From NCBI GenBank assembly GCA_948470475.1, contig OX419345.1:6499590-6563589 (forward strand): 64,000 nt of DNA, given 5' to 3'. Under the pieces are notes generated by a model. That model saw only the letters and a list, made by a program, of their open reading frames with translations. It did not search any database and was not told the DNA's origin. This DNA is from Galaxea fascicularis (taxonomy: Eukaryota > Cnidaria > Anthozoa > Scleractinia > Euphylliidae). Positions 46,091-57,079 of the stretch are shown here, piece after piece. Made by a program: the position numbers and the translations under genes. How positions within the stretch are numbered: the stretch's first letter is position 1; every line of letters begins with the position of its first letter.

Positions 46091-47106
46091 TGTCACGAAA
46101 TTATTTAGTAGTTGTTTGCGTTTAGTTTAAGTTTTTGTTTTAGTGTGTTGTTTGGATTTTTGTCGTTCATTGTTACGTAACTTTGTTACGTAACTCATGT
46201 AACATTTAACTATTTAATATTTAAACATTCTTAGTGTATTGTGTAGTTTAGATGTATGTTTCAGGAATTATGTAAATTTGTACAATTCAGCGTGTAACAG
46301 GTGTTCTTTCCAGTCACTTTCTTTATAGCGTTTGTTTTAAGTGTTAATTGTAGAAAAAATTACCATAAATATATAAATGTAAGTTGTACAGTTGTAGTGG
46401 GTTGTTGTGTGTAGCAGTTTTGTCGGTAGAGGGAGTAAAGCAAGAAAAAGAGAGACAAGGTGAAGGGCCTGTGGCCAGAAAGAGAAAAGTTTTATTCACT
46501 ATCAAGAGCCATTGGTAGGCGCCAGCCAAGAAATAACTTGCAATTGACGAAACACATTTGTCAGTGGTGGCGTAAGGATTGAGAAGAATAACGTGCTGTG
46601 TGGCAATTGGGATCGTTCAAAGACCTTGTGCTAAGAAGAAAACGTCAGCTGTAAAGAAAAAGAAAAGGACGTAAAAGACGCGGGACAAGGTTGGAATCAA
46701 AGAGGAAGAAGAGGTTTGTGGTATTGGTTGGTGTGGTGTGGTGTGGTGTTGGTTAGGAGGAGACGCGGATAGTGAAACTGAACTGTGAACTGTTGTAGAT
46801 AATTTGTTATTATTGTATAGGTTTAAAATTACTTAAAGTTTAGGTTAGGAATCGCAATAGTTTAGTAATTAATTGTATTAATTGTTATAGAATATTTAGA
46901 ATTAGTTTACTTAAGTGTTAATGCTGTTAATATCGAGTGTTTTTTTTATATATATACTTTAATAAACATTAGTTATTGTAATTCATGGTGGTGTGTTGCG
47001 GGATTGTGGGAAGGGGTGCGTGTATTCAGTCATTGTTAGTTTCGGTGTTATTAGTCTTTGTTTTGCCATTTCTATCGTCAAGGGAATTTTCGGGGCTTAC
47101 GCCACA
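46091..47106 (+). repeat. 3' LTR
   Basis: 1016 bp, near-identical to the 5' LTR, indicating recent insertion. Confidence 0.9.
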
Positions 47107-47111
47107 ACTTG

Positions 47112-47750
47112 ATTCAACAATTGTTGATCGAGTTTTGGAGCAGAGAGTGCATCCAGTTCAGGAGTTGCCCAGTCATCCATAATAACCAGAGATTGCTGGT
47201 AAGATAATTTTCTCCGAAAATTAGTATCTAGAAACTTGGAGAAAGAGGCTGATGGTTTCCAGGAGGTTGACTTAGCAACTGGGTCGAATAGCCCATGATC
47301 ATCACTAGATTTCGCTGAGTTTTCAGCTTCGTCTGATCTCTAACTAGACTCTGTTGGTGCCTTAATAGGCGCTACTGGTGCCTGAATAGGCTCTACGGGT
47401 GCCCCCACGGGCGTAGTGGCAGTCTTGAAAGACGTTTCGGTCGCCAAAGGTTCGCTAATCTCCAAGCCTGACGTTTCGCCAGCCATAATCGATAAAGCAT
47501 CATCATCAGTATCTGTAATAGTTTCTGGATGATTTGCTCGGGACTCTAACGAGTCTATTCGGCTGGAAAGACTTTCAATCGACTGAAGAATCTTCTGAAG
47601 GGAATCGTTTTCATCTTTGCGCCGTTTCGGCGGAGACCCTTCATGATGTACGTCAGGCGACGAAACAGAGTTTTGGCGGGAAGATGGCGACCGGGAGCGG
47701 GACCTTTTTCGCGACTTGTGCCTTCTATTGGACTTGTTCAGCGACTTCAA
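47112..47750 (-). pseudogene. DIRS gag-like ORF, N-terminal part
   Basis: An ATG at 47750 opens an Arg/Ser-rich start (RKRSRSRSPSSR), an acidic middle and a P-V/A-P repeat region (I-Q-A-P-V-A-P-I). An in-frame stop at 47340 ends it. Protein-like sequence (W-A-T-P-E-L-D-A-L-S-A-P-K-L) continues after that stop to the LTR element junction at 47112. Confidence 0.6.
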
Positions 47751-47888
47751 ATATCCTGAAAAGCGACAAAATCACCAAAAGAAACCTACTGTGTAAAAAC
47801 ACAGAGGTATAGCCTAAAAAAGGATAGAATTTGTTAAAAAAGGCAATGCGAAAGCAAAATACTTACCGAATGGTTTGAAGCACAAGGA

Positions 47889-48060
47889 AAAAAGCCACCG
47901 AAGCATCACGGGACCACGAGATCTAGGTCCCAGGGCCTTGTGGGCGTACCCAGGCCCTTTCTTTTGTTTTGGTTAGGGGAGTCCGCCCTTTTATTAGCGT
48001 TTAAAAGTGGTTTAAAGCACTAACAGGGAAATTCCTACCATTTGTATTCTCATATATTTC
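47889..48060. repeat. DIRS inverted terminal repeat, right
   Basis: Reverse complement of 36494-36666. The outermost 20 bp of the element (48061-48080, gaacggagtctatgaaatat) lie beyond it. Confidence 0.85.
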
Positions 48061-48734
48061 GAACGGAGTCTATGAAATATAATTGCAGCATACACAAACA
48101 ACACGGTCAACTGATCGAAAGGAGTAATCAACAAGGAAAACGTGAAGAATTAACTGAGGGGAATGCACTGTGATCTGCCTAAGTCTAACCTGCTACAGGG
48201 TCTCTTCTAAGTCGACGCACTCGGCCTGATGTAGGAGAACCTACAAAAGAAAACATTGTCGTTGTTTGTGATTAAACCGAGGGACAAAGGCGGCCCCAGC
48301 TCATTCTGGTGAGCCAAAAATTTTTTGACAGATTGATATTTCCTACTTACAAAAAGATTCAGAAAGAAACCGAGACGCAATTCACTTAAAAACTCTCTTT
48401 ACCTGGCTGACACATCACTCAAACCACAAGACTTAAGTTAACAACTACCGTCCAATGTGGGAAAAATGTTGAGTGACAGCCCAAACCTTACCTCTTTGAG
48501 CTTGGCGACCTCCCCTTGTGTTAGACCAGGTGGCTGATGTGCCAGGCCTTTTTAACTGCACCACAGTTCCTTTAGGTCGAGTTGGATCTGTGAAGGAAAA
48601 AAAAAACCGAAACAGGTGAAACTCAAGTTCAACAGTTCTTAGAATAAACTGCAGTTTCAAAAGAAAGAGCGTGCACCACGCCACTCTTTCAGAAACACAT
48701 TTAAGGTAATTCTCTTGTTTTGCACTACGCATAT

Positions 48735-49360
48735 CCTACTTTATTGACTTCCCTGATCACTCTTGTAATTCACTTAGCAGTAAATGACTTGTTGCAAAGA
48801 ATAAATAAGCGAAAATAGTAGGAAAAACCGCAAAACCCGTGCGTGTGGTCGACCATTTTATAATTCGCCCCAGTCCCTTAGCGGAAAATGGTCGATTTGT
48901 CCCTTTGTCGTCCTTTTGCGAAGAAACGAGCACGGTGACCCCCATTTTTTGTTGGTGTTATTTACTCGTAATAGGTACACAAAAAACATATTTAAAAAAA
49001 TCTGAGTGGTAGAAGTTATAGTATTTGTGAATAAATGACGTAAAACTCTACATCTGGAGCCTGGAGGAGTATGAGATAACGAGATAGTGGTCCATTTTCT
49101 TACATTATTTGCAACATCGTTCATTTTGAAATCACTTCACTGAAAGATTATAACGCAAAAAAGACGAATAGGCCCTAGGTTCCTAGGTTTCCGTAATATT
49201 CATAGTTTTTCCTCTGAAATAACAATTTTTCCGGTCGTTCAAGTTTCGAACATTTTTCGCGCAACTCGACAAAAAACATTTAGGATTAACGGGCATGCAG
49301 GGCAAAAACAAGCATGGTGACCCCATCTTTTTATTGTCTTTTTAATGTCCTATGCATGGT
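48735..49360. repeat. Conserved intronic block of gene C, unit 3 copy
   Basis: Nearly identical to 8440-9060 and 62970-63590, including the still-open 62-codon minus frame (48757-48945). It is followed at 49655-49855 by the GATCG-rich repeat. Confidence 0.4.
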
Positions 49361-50504
49361 AGTACATCCTTTTCAAAGGAATTACCTTAAAGTAACTCGG
49401 AAAATGCCATATTGGGATTTGGGAGTCACAGAGTAAGTACAGCACAGAAGGGACCTTAAAACTGAGAATGAGTGCGTGAGCAAGTAGGACTTCACATAGT
49501 AACCTTCCCAGAATCCTCACTCGTCCTTATTGCTTAGCAGCAGATAAAGATTGCATGACGGGACGAGATTGATTTGACAAATTATAATCTAAAGCATGCG
49601 AACAAGCCTCGTAATTAATCTCGTACTCTAAGTCATATCTTCAGACTTGTCTTCATATCATCGCACACGATCGTGGATCCGGCAGATCCCAGATCCCAAA
49701 CAGTTCTGTGATCGTCTGCGAACATATGGAAACACACCTTGTTGGCGATCTCAGTAGATTGCAGAAGACACAACCATGTTCTATCCTCTGAGATCGTCTG
49801 TGATCAGATGCGATAATATGAAAACCAAAGCTCCGTGATCTGCCAAACACACCTCATAACATGCCGCTGAGCTGGAAGGTGAAATGGATGTAACGCGAAC
49901 TTCTTCACAAACACGCGCGACAAAGAGCAGAGAAATCTATGGAAGAAGCTGAACTGCAGGGGTGTCAACTATCAACTGTAAAAAATCTTAAGGATAAAAG
50001 CAGAAAGGTAAACAACTGGGTAAAAATTGTAAAGATAACTCCAGCAGATGCGAACTTAGACAAAATTACGTAATATCATATTTACTTGAACGTGCGGCAA
50101 AAGTTATTGTAGCGAACAAAAATGCAAACATCTGGATCAAATAGGGACCTCTTCAATCTTTGCCGCGTACAATCTCTACCATGTGATGAAATTAAATAAA
50201 TTGTTTCAATAACAAAGAGCCACTGGAAACATTATCTTACCTTGTTTGGTTTTAGCCGCAGCCCCAGTTCCAGTCGTTGTCGAGGGCTGAGATACAGACT
50301 GGGCATTAGTGCTGATAAAGGAAAACATTGGTTTTAACGCTGGTTGACTCATGAAACCTCAGTTATTAACTTTCATTTTTACTTTGTGGTTTATAAACTC
50401 GCGGGAAAAACGGATCTCAGTCAGTGCTATTGGAACCTAGAGAGAAAATCTGGGAGACCACGCATCATTTTTTAAGGCTAATCAGGTTTCCATTCATAAA
50501 ATAA

Positions 50505-51735
50505 CGTTACACCAACACAGAACTGGCAAAAACCCTTAATTCAATTTTCGAATCAGCAGGCTACAAAAAAATAACCGTCGAAGCAGACATTCCCACTGGC
50601 GCAAGGGTGATTAGAAACCCTGAAGGCAACAGAATTGAGATTTCCCAAAATTTGAAAGATTTTATTGGCCAAAGAGGAAGTATTGAGGGTGGTAAGCGTG
50701 CCTCTCGGTGTTGTGGGAGCTGTGTGTGGCCTGGCCTTTTTCAACCGTTTTGTCGGCCGTCAACAAAAAGGTTGAAAAGAAAGCGAACAAGCACAACCCC
50801 CTCTCCGCTCTGGCCGCTGCAAAGCATGACACAATCCGCTCCTTTGTTTCCCAAGCCCAGGATGATAACAGGGTTTCGGACGCGGAGCTCAACACATCAC
50901 ACATAAAATCAATAGCCACTCCCAAATGAAAGAGGCTTTATGCTCAAAATACGCGAAAAAACAAGACGCTTCGCCCGTACCGGATCTCGAAAAAATCAGA
51001 GACGAGATTAGGGAAGAATTTCGGAAAAAATTTGTGGCGACCAGCGCCGTTTTGAACTAAATTTGAGGGAAACAGCGTCAGATTCCATCTGAGCGTCCTG
51101 AAAAAAGGCCGACTCTAGGTCAAGAACGCTCGTGAATAAAAAGTCTCTCTCGCGGCGCCTTTTTTTCAACAGTCGCAAAATCTCGTGGGGAGGTGGGAGA
51201 AACCGCAAACGATGAAGCATTCTCCCTCCTCAATAGCCTCTTCCAGGGCTATTTCGTATAGCTCGTGACGCCTACGTTCAAGTTCCGCCCAATCGGTTCG
51301 TTTGGGTCATCTTGCCTCACATCTTTACCTCACGGATACTCCCGAATGTGACCCGGCTCCAGAGGGATCAAGTCGTTGAAATCTTCCTCCCATCAGCAGT
51401 CACGAAGTTCGTTGTGAACCTCTGCCCATCGTTCTTCCTTTTCGAAAACTTGGTCTGGAATTTTCAAGGTTGGGAAGGCTAGAGCTCAACCAAACTTTCT
51501 GGCGAACTTCGCCCGCTCTTCTTCCTGCTCATTGAAAAACTCCTTGATGAGCCTATCTTGCTCTTTCTGGCTGAGGTCAGGAACGATTTTTTGGAACTCC
51601 ACTGCATCATCGAGGTTGCACTCAAACATTTCGTCGTAGAGGTCCAGAGATGGCCTTCCAAACATCGCTGATGCTTGATGGGGGCCTTCCTCTAAAAGGG
51701 GTGCTGGGCTGGACCGCTTCACGCGCGGCGTCAGG
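50505..51735. other. Unit-3-specific segment with compact small ORFs on both strands
   Basis: Homology to C1 stops at about 50500. On plus, an open frame from about 50511 (T-N-T-E-L-A-K-T-L-N...) changes frame near 50690 into a hydrophobic stretch (V-V-G-A-V-C-G-L-A-F-F) and then into the frame ending K-S-I-A-T-P-K at 50929. The stop overlaps the ATG of a 44-codon ORF (50926-51060) as ATGA. On minus, 51486-51722 is a 78-codon acidic ORF, with further protein-like stretches between 51100 and 51300. Unspliced, tightly packed small genes are unlike the host genes here; a decayed viral-like or large DNA-transposon fragment is the best guess. I do not recognise any domain. Confidence 0.35.
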
Positions 51736-51940
51736 TGCGACTGGGTAGAGATACGCGCAGCTTGCCATGGCTTGCCAAGGCTTTATCCAAGGCTTGCTAA
51801 GGCTTGCCAAGGCAACCTCACTCAACCGCGCACAAACGAACGCAACAGCGCTCGCGCATCGCGCTCGCGTACCTGGGTTGCGTTTGGTTGCGTTGGGTTG
51901 TGCAGCGCGGCGGGAGTGCAGTATTCCTGTAAAGCTTGAC

Positions 51941-52330
51941 ACACACATGTAAACTGGGGGTTCTGGAAAAATTTGACCAAGCAAACAAACAAAGAGCCTG
52001 CCGAATGGCCGCAAAATTAGCTTCCACCCTTAGGAGCGCCGGACTAAATCCGGGATGTCTGTTGGGGCGCGGTTCTGCTGGTGTGGGCATACTTGTGCAA
52101 CCACACTCAATCGAATGCAACAGCGCTCGCGCTTTGCGCCCACGCTGCTGGGTTGCGTTGGGTTGCGTTTGGTTGCGCAGGTGGATAAAGTGTGCTTTCG
52201 GTGTTCTGAATATTATTTCTATGTAAGCGCGAAGGGTGGCTTAGGCTAATTTCGCAGCGATTCTGGTGGCTCAGCTCTTTGTTGGTTTGCTTGGTCAAAC
52301 TGGTCCAGAACCCCCAGCTTACATGTGTGT
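51941..52330. mobile_element. Foldback element with about 100-bp inverted arms
   Basis: Left arm (51941-52042) and right arm (52225-52330) pair over about 100 bp, e.g. acacacatgtaa-ctgggggttctgg and ttgaccaagcaaac against their complements. The centre and left flank share a direct repeat (aacagcgctcgcgc ... gggttgcgtttggttgcg at 51843-51900 and 52119-52178). G/C-rich compared with its surroundings. Confidence 0.6.
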
Positions 52331-52433
52331 TCCACACTGCTTAGCCGCGTAGCCATGTAGCCGTGTAGTCTCGTTCTCAACGTGTTGGCGAGGAATAACT
52401 GTGTATCCGTGTAGCCAGCATTTTTAGAGATAT

Positions 52434-52823
52434 AACTTAAAGTTATCAACATACGCAATGCACGTAAGACTTCTTAAAAAGGTGATTAGAGAATCGAAGG
52501 TAATGCAATTTCTCTGATTCTGTAATTAAAAATAAAATAGACAGGAACTTAGATCTCGTCATGCTATGTTCGTGTATTACAATTTAAACTGTGATGTGAA
52601 TCATTGAAGTGGCAAATTGTAATTTCGGAAATTAAATTGGCCAGTGTGGCCTCTAATTGAATTTTTGGTTGTCCAGAGCGACCAAATCTTTCAACGATGA
52701 GTGAGAGTGCCACGGCACTTCTCGGTGACAGTTCTGTTATAACAGTTCTAAGAAAATCAGGAGATTTTTGCATTTTTTAGAATCAAGGAATTCAGAGTCA
52801 AAAGACGTTAATTCACACTTTCT
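52434..52823. other. TRIM4 upstream flank
   Basis: Homologous to 27143-27560 (upstream of TRIM3). No ORF supported. Confidence 0.4.
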
Positions 52824-52833
52824 GATTGGCTGA
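52824..52833. promoter_or_regulatory. Conserved inverted CCAAT box upstream of TRIM4
   Basis: gattggctga 127 bp before the ATG, as in TRIM2 and TRIM3. Confidence 0.4.
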
Positions 52834-52950
52834 TATCATAAACCCGACATAAACATCACGAGATCACAAGGCTTCATTGTTTTGAGTCTTGGTTTGTTTC
52901 AAGGTGTATTTAATTTGTGGGTGCGATATTTCCGTTTCCTGACATTTATG

Positions 52951-55191
52951 ATGGATATTCAAACCTTCCTGCACAATCTCCATGAAGAAGTATCCTGTTC
53001 TGTGTGTATGTCCAAGTTCATCGATCCAAAGCAGCTGCCTTGCTTGCACAGCTTTTGTCTTCACTGCCTGCAAAGGATTCAAGAAACCAGCGGCATTCGA
53101 GAAACCATCTCATGTCCTGAGTGTAGGCAACACTTCATGATCCCTGGAGGCGGCGATCTTAACGCTTTGCCGACAAACTTTCGAATCAATAGTTTGTTGG
53201 ATGTGTTGGCCATCAAAGAGTGCAATACAAGCGGCGTCAAGTGTGGGAATTGCGACAAAAGAAGCGGAAAATGCTCGTACTGTTTCCAGTGTTGTTCGTT
53301 CTGGTGTGATGACTGTCTTCCTCTGCATAATGGCATCAAAGCCAATAAAGAACACCATGCGCTGGCTTTGAAAGACTTTCAAGATGAAGACTTTGAGAAC
53401 ATCTTAAATCGACCGGCATTTTGCGGAAAGCCAGGCCACGAGAAGATAGAATTAGAACTGTTTTGCAGGGCATGTGAAGTTGCCATTTGTAACACTTGCG
53501 CCTTTACAGATCACGAAGGTCACGCTAAGATGCCTTTAGAATTAGCCGCAAATGAGCGCAAGTTAAGAGTGAAGGCCGCAATCGAATCTCAGAAACGAAG
53601 GGCAAAGAGAAAAGTGAACAAACTAGCTCAGCTCAAAGAAGACTGTATTAAAGTTCAAGAACAAGCCGCTAGAGTGAAAAGAGACGTGCAGCAGTTCATT
53701 GACAGCATTGTTGCGGCGATTGAAGCGAAGAAGATGGAAATCTTTGATGACGTGGAAAACAAAGTGAAAGCATCAATTGTGAGTCTGGTGTTCCAAAGGC
53801 ACGAGATTGAAGAACAAGTGAAAATGCACGAGACTGCAATCCAGAAAAGCGAAACACTTTTAAAACGTAGCACCAGCGCTCAAATCGTGCAGCCGAATGA
53901 ATTCTTGGAGAAAATATTTCAGGAGGAAACTGACCAAATGCAAGAAGGGAAATCTGAACTTGACGGTGCACGTTTAGTCGCGTTTGTCTTTGTGAACAAT
54001 CGACGCTTGTTTGACTTTGTAAAAACTGAACATATTGGTGTTGTTACCAAGACCAACCTGCAACAATCAGGAGCTGAAGGGAAAGGAATCAGTGAAGCGA
54101 CCGTTGGACTTGAATCACAGATTGTTATAACGACAAGGAACGCTGAAGGAGAACCATGTTACGAAGAGCGTGACTGTGTAACAGCGGAAATCAGAAATCG
54201 TCAGGGACATGACTGTGTGACTATAGCACAAGTCCAGGATAACAAAGATGGCACTTACAAGATCAGTTACTTTGCCAAAGAAACCGGAACATGCCAGGCA
54301 TCAGTGAAGGTAAATGGAGAACATGTTCATGGCAGTCCGTTTGAAGTTCAAGTCCAAACCAGACAGTACAAACCCGTGTCATTATTTGGACAAAAAGGTT
54401 CGGCTGCTGGAATGTTTAAGTGTCCTTGGGGGGTAGCAGTGAATGAGAAAAATGAGATTGCAGTGACTGAGGCTGATAATCGTAGGATACAGATATTTAA
54501 CAGTGATGGACACCTATTGAGGACTTTTTGCAGAAAAGGTTCTCTGCAGGGAGAGTTTAGCCCTCTTGCTGGTATAGTTTTCCATCATGATAACATTATA
54601 GTGACGGACAGTTGTAACCACCGAATTCAACTCTTTACTGATCAAGGTGAGTATGTTGGTCAGTTTGGAGGAGTAGGAAGTCTTCATCACCAGCTTAGGT
54701 GTCCTCGTGGTTTGAGTATTGACAGTGATGGCAACATTATTGTTGCTGACGAAGGTAACAAATTGATCAAGATCTTTTCACCTGATGGTCAATTTGTGCG
54801 TGAAATTGGCACAGAAGGCTCTTTCATTGAGCCCATGCACTGTATCCAACATGGCGACTATCTTATAGTGTCAGATTGTGGTGGTCACTGTGTGCACATT
54901 TTCAATAAAGAGGGAAAATTTCTTTATAAATTCGGAAAGAAGGGAAATGGAGATGGGGAGTTCAATGAGCCTTGGTGTCTGTCTGTAAGCAAAGCAGATC
55001 ACCTGTTAGTTTGTGATTCAGAGAATCACAGGGTGCAGGTGTTTGAACTGAGTGGAAAGTTCATCACAAAGTTTGGTACAAAAGGGAAAGGGGCAGGAGA
55101 GTTTGACTGGCCATTCTCAACAGCAGTGCTTAGTGATGGCAGGATAGTGTTGTGTGACAGTGGTAACCATCGCCTTCAGATTTTTGAATAG
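52951..55191 (+). CDS. TRIM-NHL protein, copy 4 (TRIM4), intact
   Basis: 746 codons in one exon; start at the ATG 52951 shared with the other copies (another ATG lies directly before it). Domains: C3HC4 RING with C16, C19, C31, H33, C36, C39, C55, C58; B-box 1 (about 98-136); B-box 2 (about 158-191, C-x-x-x-G-H start); coiled coil (about 200-340); filamin-type domain (about 365-468, with [11 protein letters not shown] and G-S-P-F-E-V); six NHL repeats (about 475-746). This is the TRIM2/TRIM3/TRIM71 architecture: an E3 ubiquitin ligase whose propeller recruits RNA or protein. The copy differs from its paralogues mostly at NHL loop residues and in parts of the coiled coil and filamin domain. 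No vertebrate orthologue is assigned; the gene belongs to a local expansion. Confidence 0.92.
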   Translation: MDIQTFLHNLHEEVSCSVCMSKFIDPKQLPCLHSFCLHCLQRIQETSGIRETISCPECRQHFMIPGGGDLNALPTNFRINSLLDVLAIKECNTSGVKCGNCDKRSGKCSYCFQCCSFWCDDCLPLHNGIKANKEHHALALKDFQDEDFENILNRPAFCGKPGHEKIELELFCRACEVAICNTCAFTDHEGHAKMPLELAANERKLRVKAAIESQKRRAKRKVNKLAQLKEDCIKVQEQAARVKRDVQQFIDSIVAAIEAKKMEIFDDVENKVKASIVSLVFQRHEIEEQVKMHETAIQKSETLLKRSTSAQIVQPNEFLEKIFQEETDQMQEGKSELDGARLVAFVFVNNRRLFDFVKTEHIGVVTKTNLQQSGAEGKGISEATVGLESQIVITTRNAEGEPCYEERDCVTAEIRNRQGHDCVTIAQVQDNKDGTYKISYFAKETGTCQASVKVNGEHVHGSPFEVQVQTRQYKPVSLFGQKGSAAGMFKCPWGVAVNEKNEIAVTEADNRRIQIFNSDGHLLRTFCRKGSLQGEFSPLAGIVFHHDNIIVTDSCNHRIQLFTDQGEYVGQFGGVGSLHHQLRCPRGLSIDSDGNIIVADEGNKLIKIFSPDGQFVREIGTEGSFIEPMHCIQHGDYLIVSDCGGHCVHIFNKEGKFLYKFGKKGNGDGEFNEPWCLSVSKADHLLVCDSENHRVQVFELSGKFITKFGTKGKGAGEFDWPFSTAVLSDGRIVLCDSGNHRLQIFE

Positions 55192-56490
55192 ATATTTTGT
55201 TCAAAAATCACGTCAATCAATAGTTCAGTTGTCACTGATTCGAATATCCACCAAATGTTTTGAGAATTATCTGTTTTGCCGATTTTTGTGATGAAATTGA
55301 ACATAATCCCCTCCGGGTGTTATTTTATTTTGGATCAGTATAAATGTATTGAGTGTCATGTTGAACTAATTATTTTTAATGTAACGGTTTTAAGACATTT
55401 TGCAGTTTGTTTAGAGGTCCGAGTCATTGTAACTCAAACGTTAACCTGAAAATTGAGGGTATTTACAGACGTTTTGATATGAGATCTTTTATCAGTGCCT
55501 ACATTATTCTTAACGTAACTTTACTTGTATCATTTGGATTTTCCTCTATAGCCTTGCAATTGAGCTCTAATCGTGTAACATATTGATAAAGATGTATTTC
55601 CTTGCGAATATCGATTTGAATGAAAGGCTTTGGAATTGACCTTGCTTTGAAAATAACACTTTAGAGTGCTCGGGAAAAAGTCTGTTTTACGGTAATTTCG
55701 TCACTAAATACATTTTACAGAATGGAAAGGTGAACATAGTGCCTATAATTAAGTATATTATTCTCGGTTGTAATCATTTTGTAGTTAATATGCAATGACA
55801 TGTTTTCAAGAACAGAGGATATAGAGAAAATATTCATTGGTAGTTTAGTTTTTTAGTTGGTAATTCTAAGAGTACTGCAATTGAATTTTAGTTGTAAAGT
55901 AGCAGCTAAATATACAATTTAGGAATATAGTCTAATTTCATTTGTAATGATCGATGAAAAGTGTGATTCGTTAGTTGTTTGATCATAATAAAGCTTCGGG
56001 AGATTTAAGTCTATTTTGTGGTAAGTGACTGATAGGACTGATTGCCTTTGCGTTTTGCTGGCTTCAGCTTTTGCCAAAGCTTGTCCAAGTCAGGAGCTAA
56101 AACAAATTTTCACAAGTATAATCGATCGGTGAAATTCGATAAGTGATCAAGGTTAAATCAACCAACCTTCAGTTAGGAGAGGGGGTTGCTAACTACAGCT
56201 GTGTTTGGGTTGGTTTGGATTTGCGGCATCCGATGACGGTGCTTACTGTTAGTCAATTGTGTTTTTTAAATAAGACGAGTTCACAAGAAATGCCGGAAGG
56301 TGGCGCGTGATTTCACACAGGGTCAAGCCAAGTCACCTCAGATGAAGTTTATTATGGACATTTTAAAGGATAATTCAATATAAACAGAGCACAAGGAAAG
56401 AGCATACCAAACAAAAATAGGTAACAATAAGTCAGGCAAAACAAAATTGTTGTTATCTACACAGTGGCCAAAGTAGTCGCAGCTTTCGTG
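55192..56490 (+). other. TRIM4 3' region and shared repeat block
   Basis: AATAAA at 55987-55992 in the conserved context; then the gtcaagccaagtcacctca block also found in units 1 and 3. Confidence 0.45.
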
Positions 56491-56491
56491 T

Positions 56492-56905
56492 TTAGTTTAT
56501 TATAGTAGCTTCCATCTAGTGAACATGACAAGCAACACTAAATGAGGGACTGACGTACGGACTCGAAGTCCCAGCGAGTTCGGCCCCACTTGAATAGAAC
56601 AGGCCTGCACTAGGCACTAGGCACTAGGCACTAGGCACTAGGCACTAGGGGTAGTCACAGCCAGGGTTCGTTACGTTCCTAGTGGTTCTTTAACGTCCCA
56701 CAGAAACAATTGTAAAGCATTGTGAGACGGGACCTCCGGTTTATCGTCCTTATCCGAGAAGACTAGAAAGTCTAACCATTTGTAGAGGAAGCACTTTCTC
56801 CTCAGTTATTTAAAGACCCTGAGTGTTGGTCCGGCCGGGGTTTGAACCCACGACCTCCCGCACGTTAGTCCGGAACTCAACTGAGCTTACCAGTCGGCGG
56901 TGTCA
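56492..56905 (-). mobile_element. tRNA-derived SINE, copy 2, in a unit-4-specific insertion
   Basis: Unit 3 reads cgtgt-tggtcatcg where unit 4 has about 410 bp extra. The right half (56690-56905) matches the SINE at 23970-24222, with box B GGGTTCAAACC (56839-56849, minus) and a damaged box A. The left half contains a 7-bp tandem repeat (gcactag, six copies, 56607-56649). Confidence 0.65.
56607..56649. repeat. Tandem repeat gcactag x6
   Basis: Six uninterrupted heptamers within the SINE-bearing insertion. Confidence 0.85.
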
Positions 56906-57047
56906 TCGTCTGCAAATTTATGGCCTCTCTTACACTATAGTGCAACTCTGAAGCGTGGATTCAGAGATCCAATGGTCAGGTACGTGGCGCAAGAAGCACC
57001 TTCGAGGGAAGAGTTGTGAAACTACTCGGCAGATTGTTTTGGTACCC

Positions 57048-57079
57048 GCCCTGCCCTGCCCTGCCCTGCCCTGCCCTGC
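57048..57079. repeat. (CCCTG)n microsatellite, expanded in unit 4
   Basis: Six units here, against two at the matching places in unit 1 (near 3165) and unit 3 (near 31415). Confidence 0.8.

Larger units (their letters stand above)
40316..47106 (+). mobile_element. Gmr1-type LTR retrotransposon, complete
   Basis: A 6791-bp element flanked by a 5-bp target duplication acttg (40311-40315 and 47107-47111). The LTRs begin tgtcac and end gccaca (TG...CA). It has a tRNA-Leu primer site, two long intact ORFs and a polypurine tract. Gene order is Gag, protease, integrase, then RT-RNase H. The domain sequences are of the Ty3-like type, but integrase precedes RT; this combination is known from Gmr1 elements. 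It is inserted in the gag region of the DIRS element. Confidence 0.9.
36424..48080 (-). mobile_element. DIRS-type tyrosine-recombinase retrotransposon (interrupted)
   Basis: The element is 4.86 kb once the nested LTR element and one target repeat are removed. It has inverted terminal repeats, an internal complementary region, and gag, RT-RNase H and tyrosine recombinase coding parts on minus. Unit 4 shows the unoccupied site (ggataattgc near 62309); here ggat is followed by the element and then aattgc, so at most the trinucleotide aat is repeated. This fits recombinase-mediated insertion without target duplication, as known for DIRS elements. All three coding parts carry breaks. Confidence 0.85.
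35593..50311 (-). pseudogene. RG-rich gene C, copy 3 (intron split by nested retroelements)
   Basis: Exons on minus: 50241-50311 (71 nt, 13 nt lost at its 5' end relative to C1), 48492-48587 (96 nt), 48190-48240 (51 nt) and the terminal exon 35593-35669 (25 codons including stop, G-P-S-H-R-G-R-G ... R-G-R-G-G-G-T-P-R-G-G). The last intron is 12.5 kb because a DIRS element carrying an LTR element is inserted in it. Splice signals of the three downstream exons are intact and phase 1. The 13-nt loss in the first listed exon disturbs the frame unless an upstream exon compensates; none was found up to 52.4 kb. The terminal exon is a clear Arg/Gly-rich tail, as in nucleic-acid-binding proteins (inference). 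Confidence 0.5.

Noticed and set aside
40316..47106. Classification as Ty1/copia because integrase precedes RT
   Set aside because: RT, RNase H and integrase motifs (Y-I-D-D, H-H-C-C followed by Ty3-like core, GPF module, tRNA-Leu primer) are of the Ty3-like type; Gmr1 explains the order.
50505..51735. Bacterial contamination in the assembly
   Set aside because: The segment is joined on both sides to unit-specific host sequence (C3 intron and TRIM4 flank) and its frames are decayed; integration of a mobile or viral-like element is simpler.
56607..56649. CRISPR-like array
   Set aside because: Repeats are 7 bp without spacers; it is a plain tandem repeat in animal DNA.
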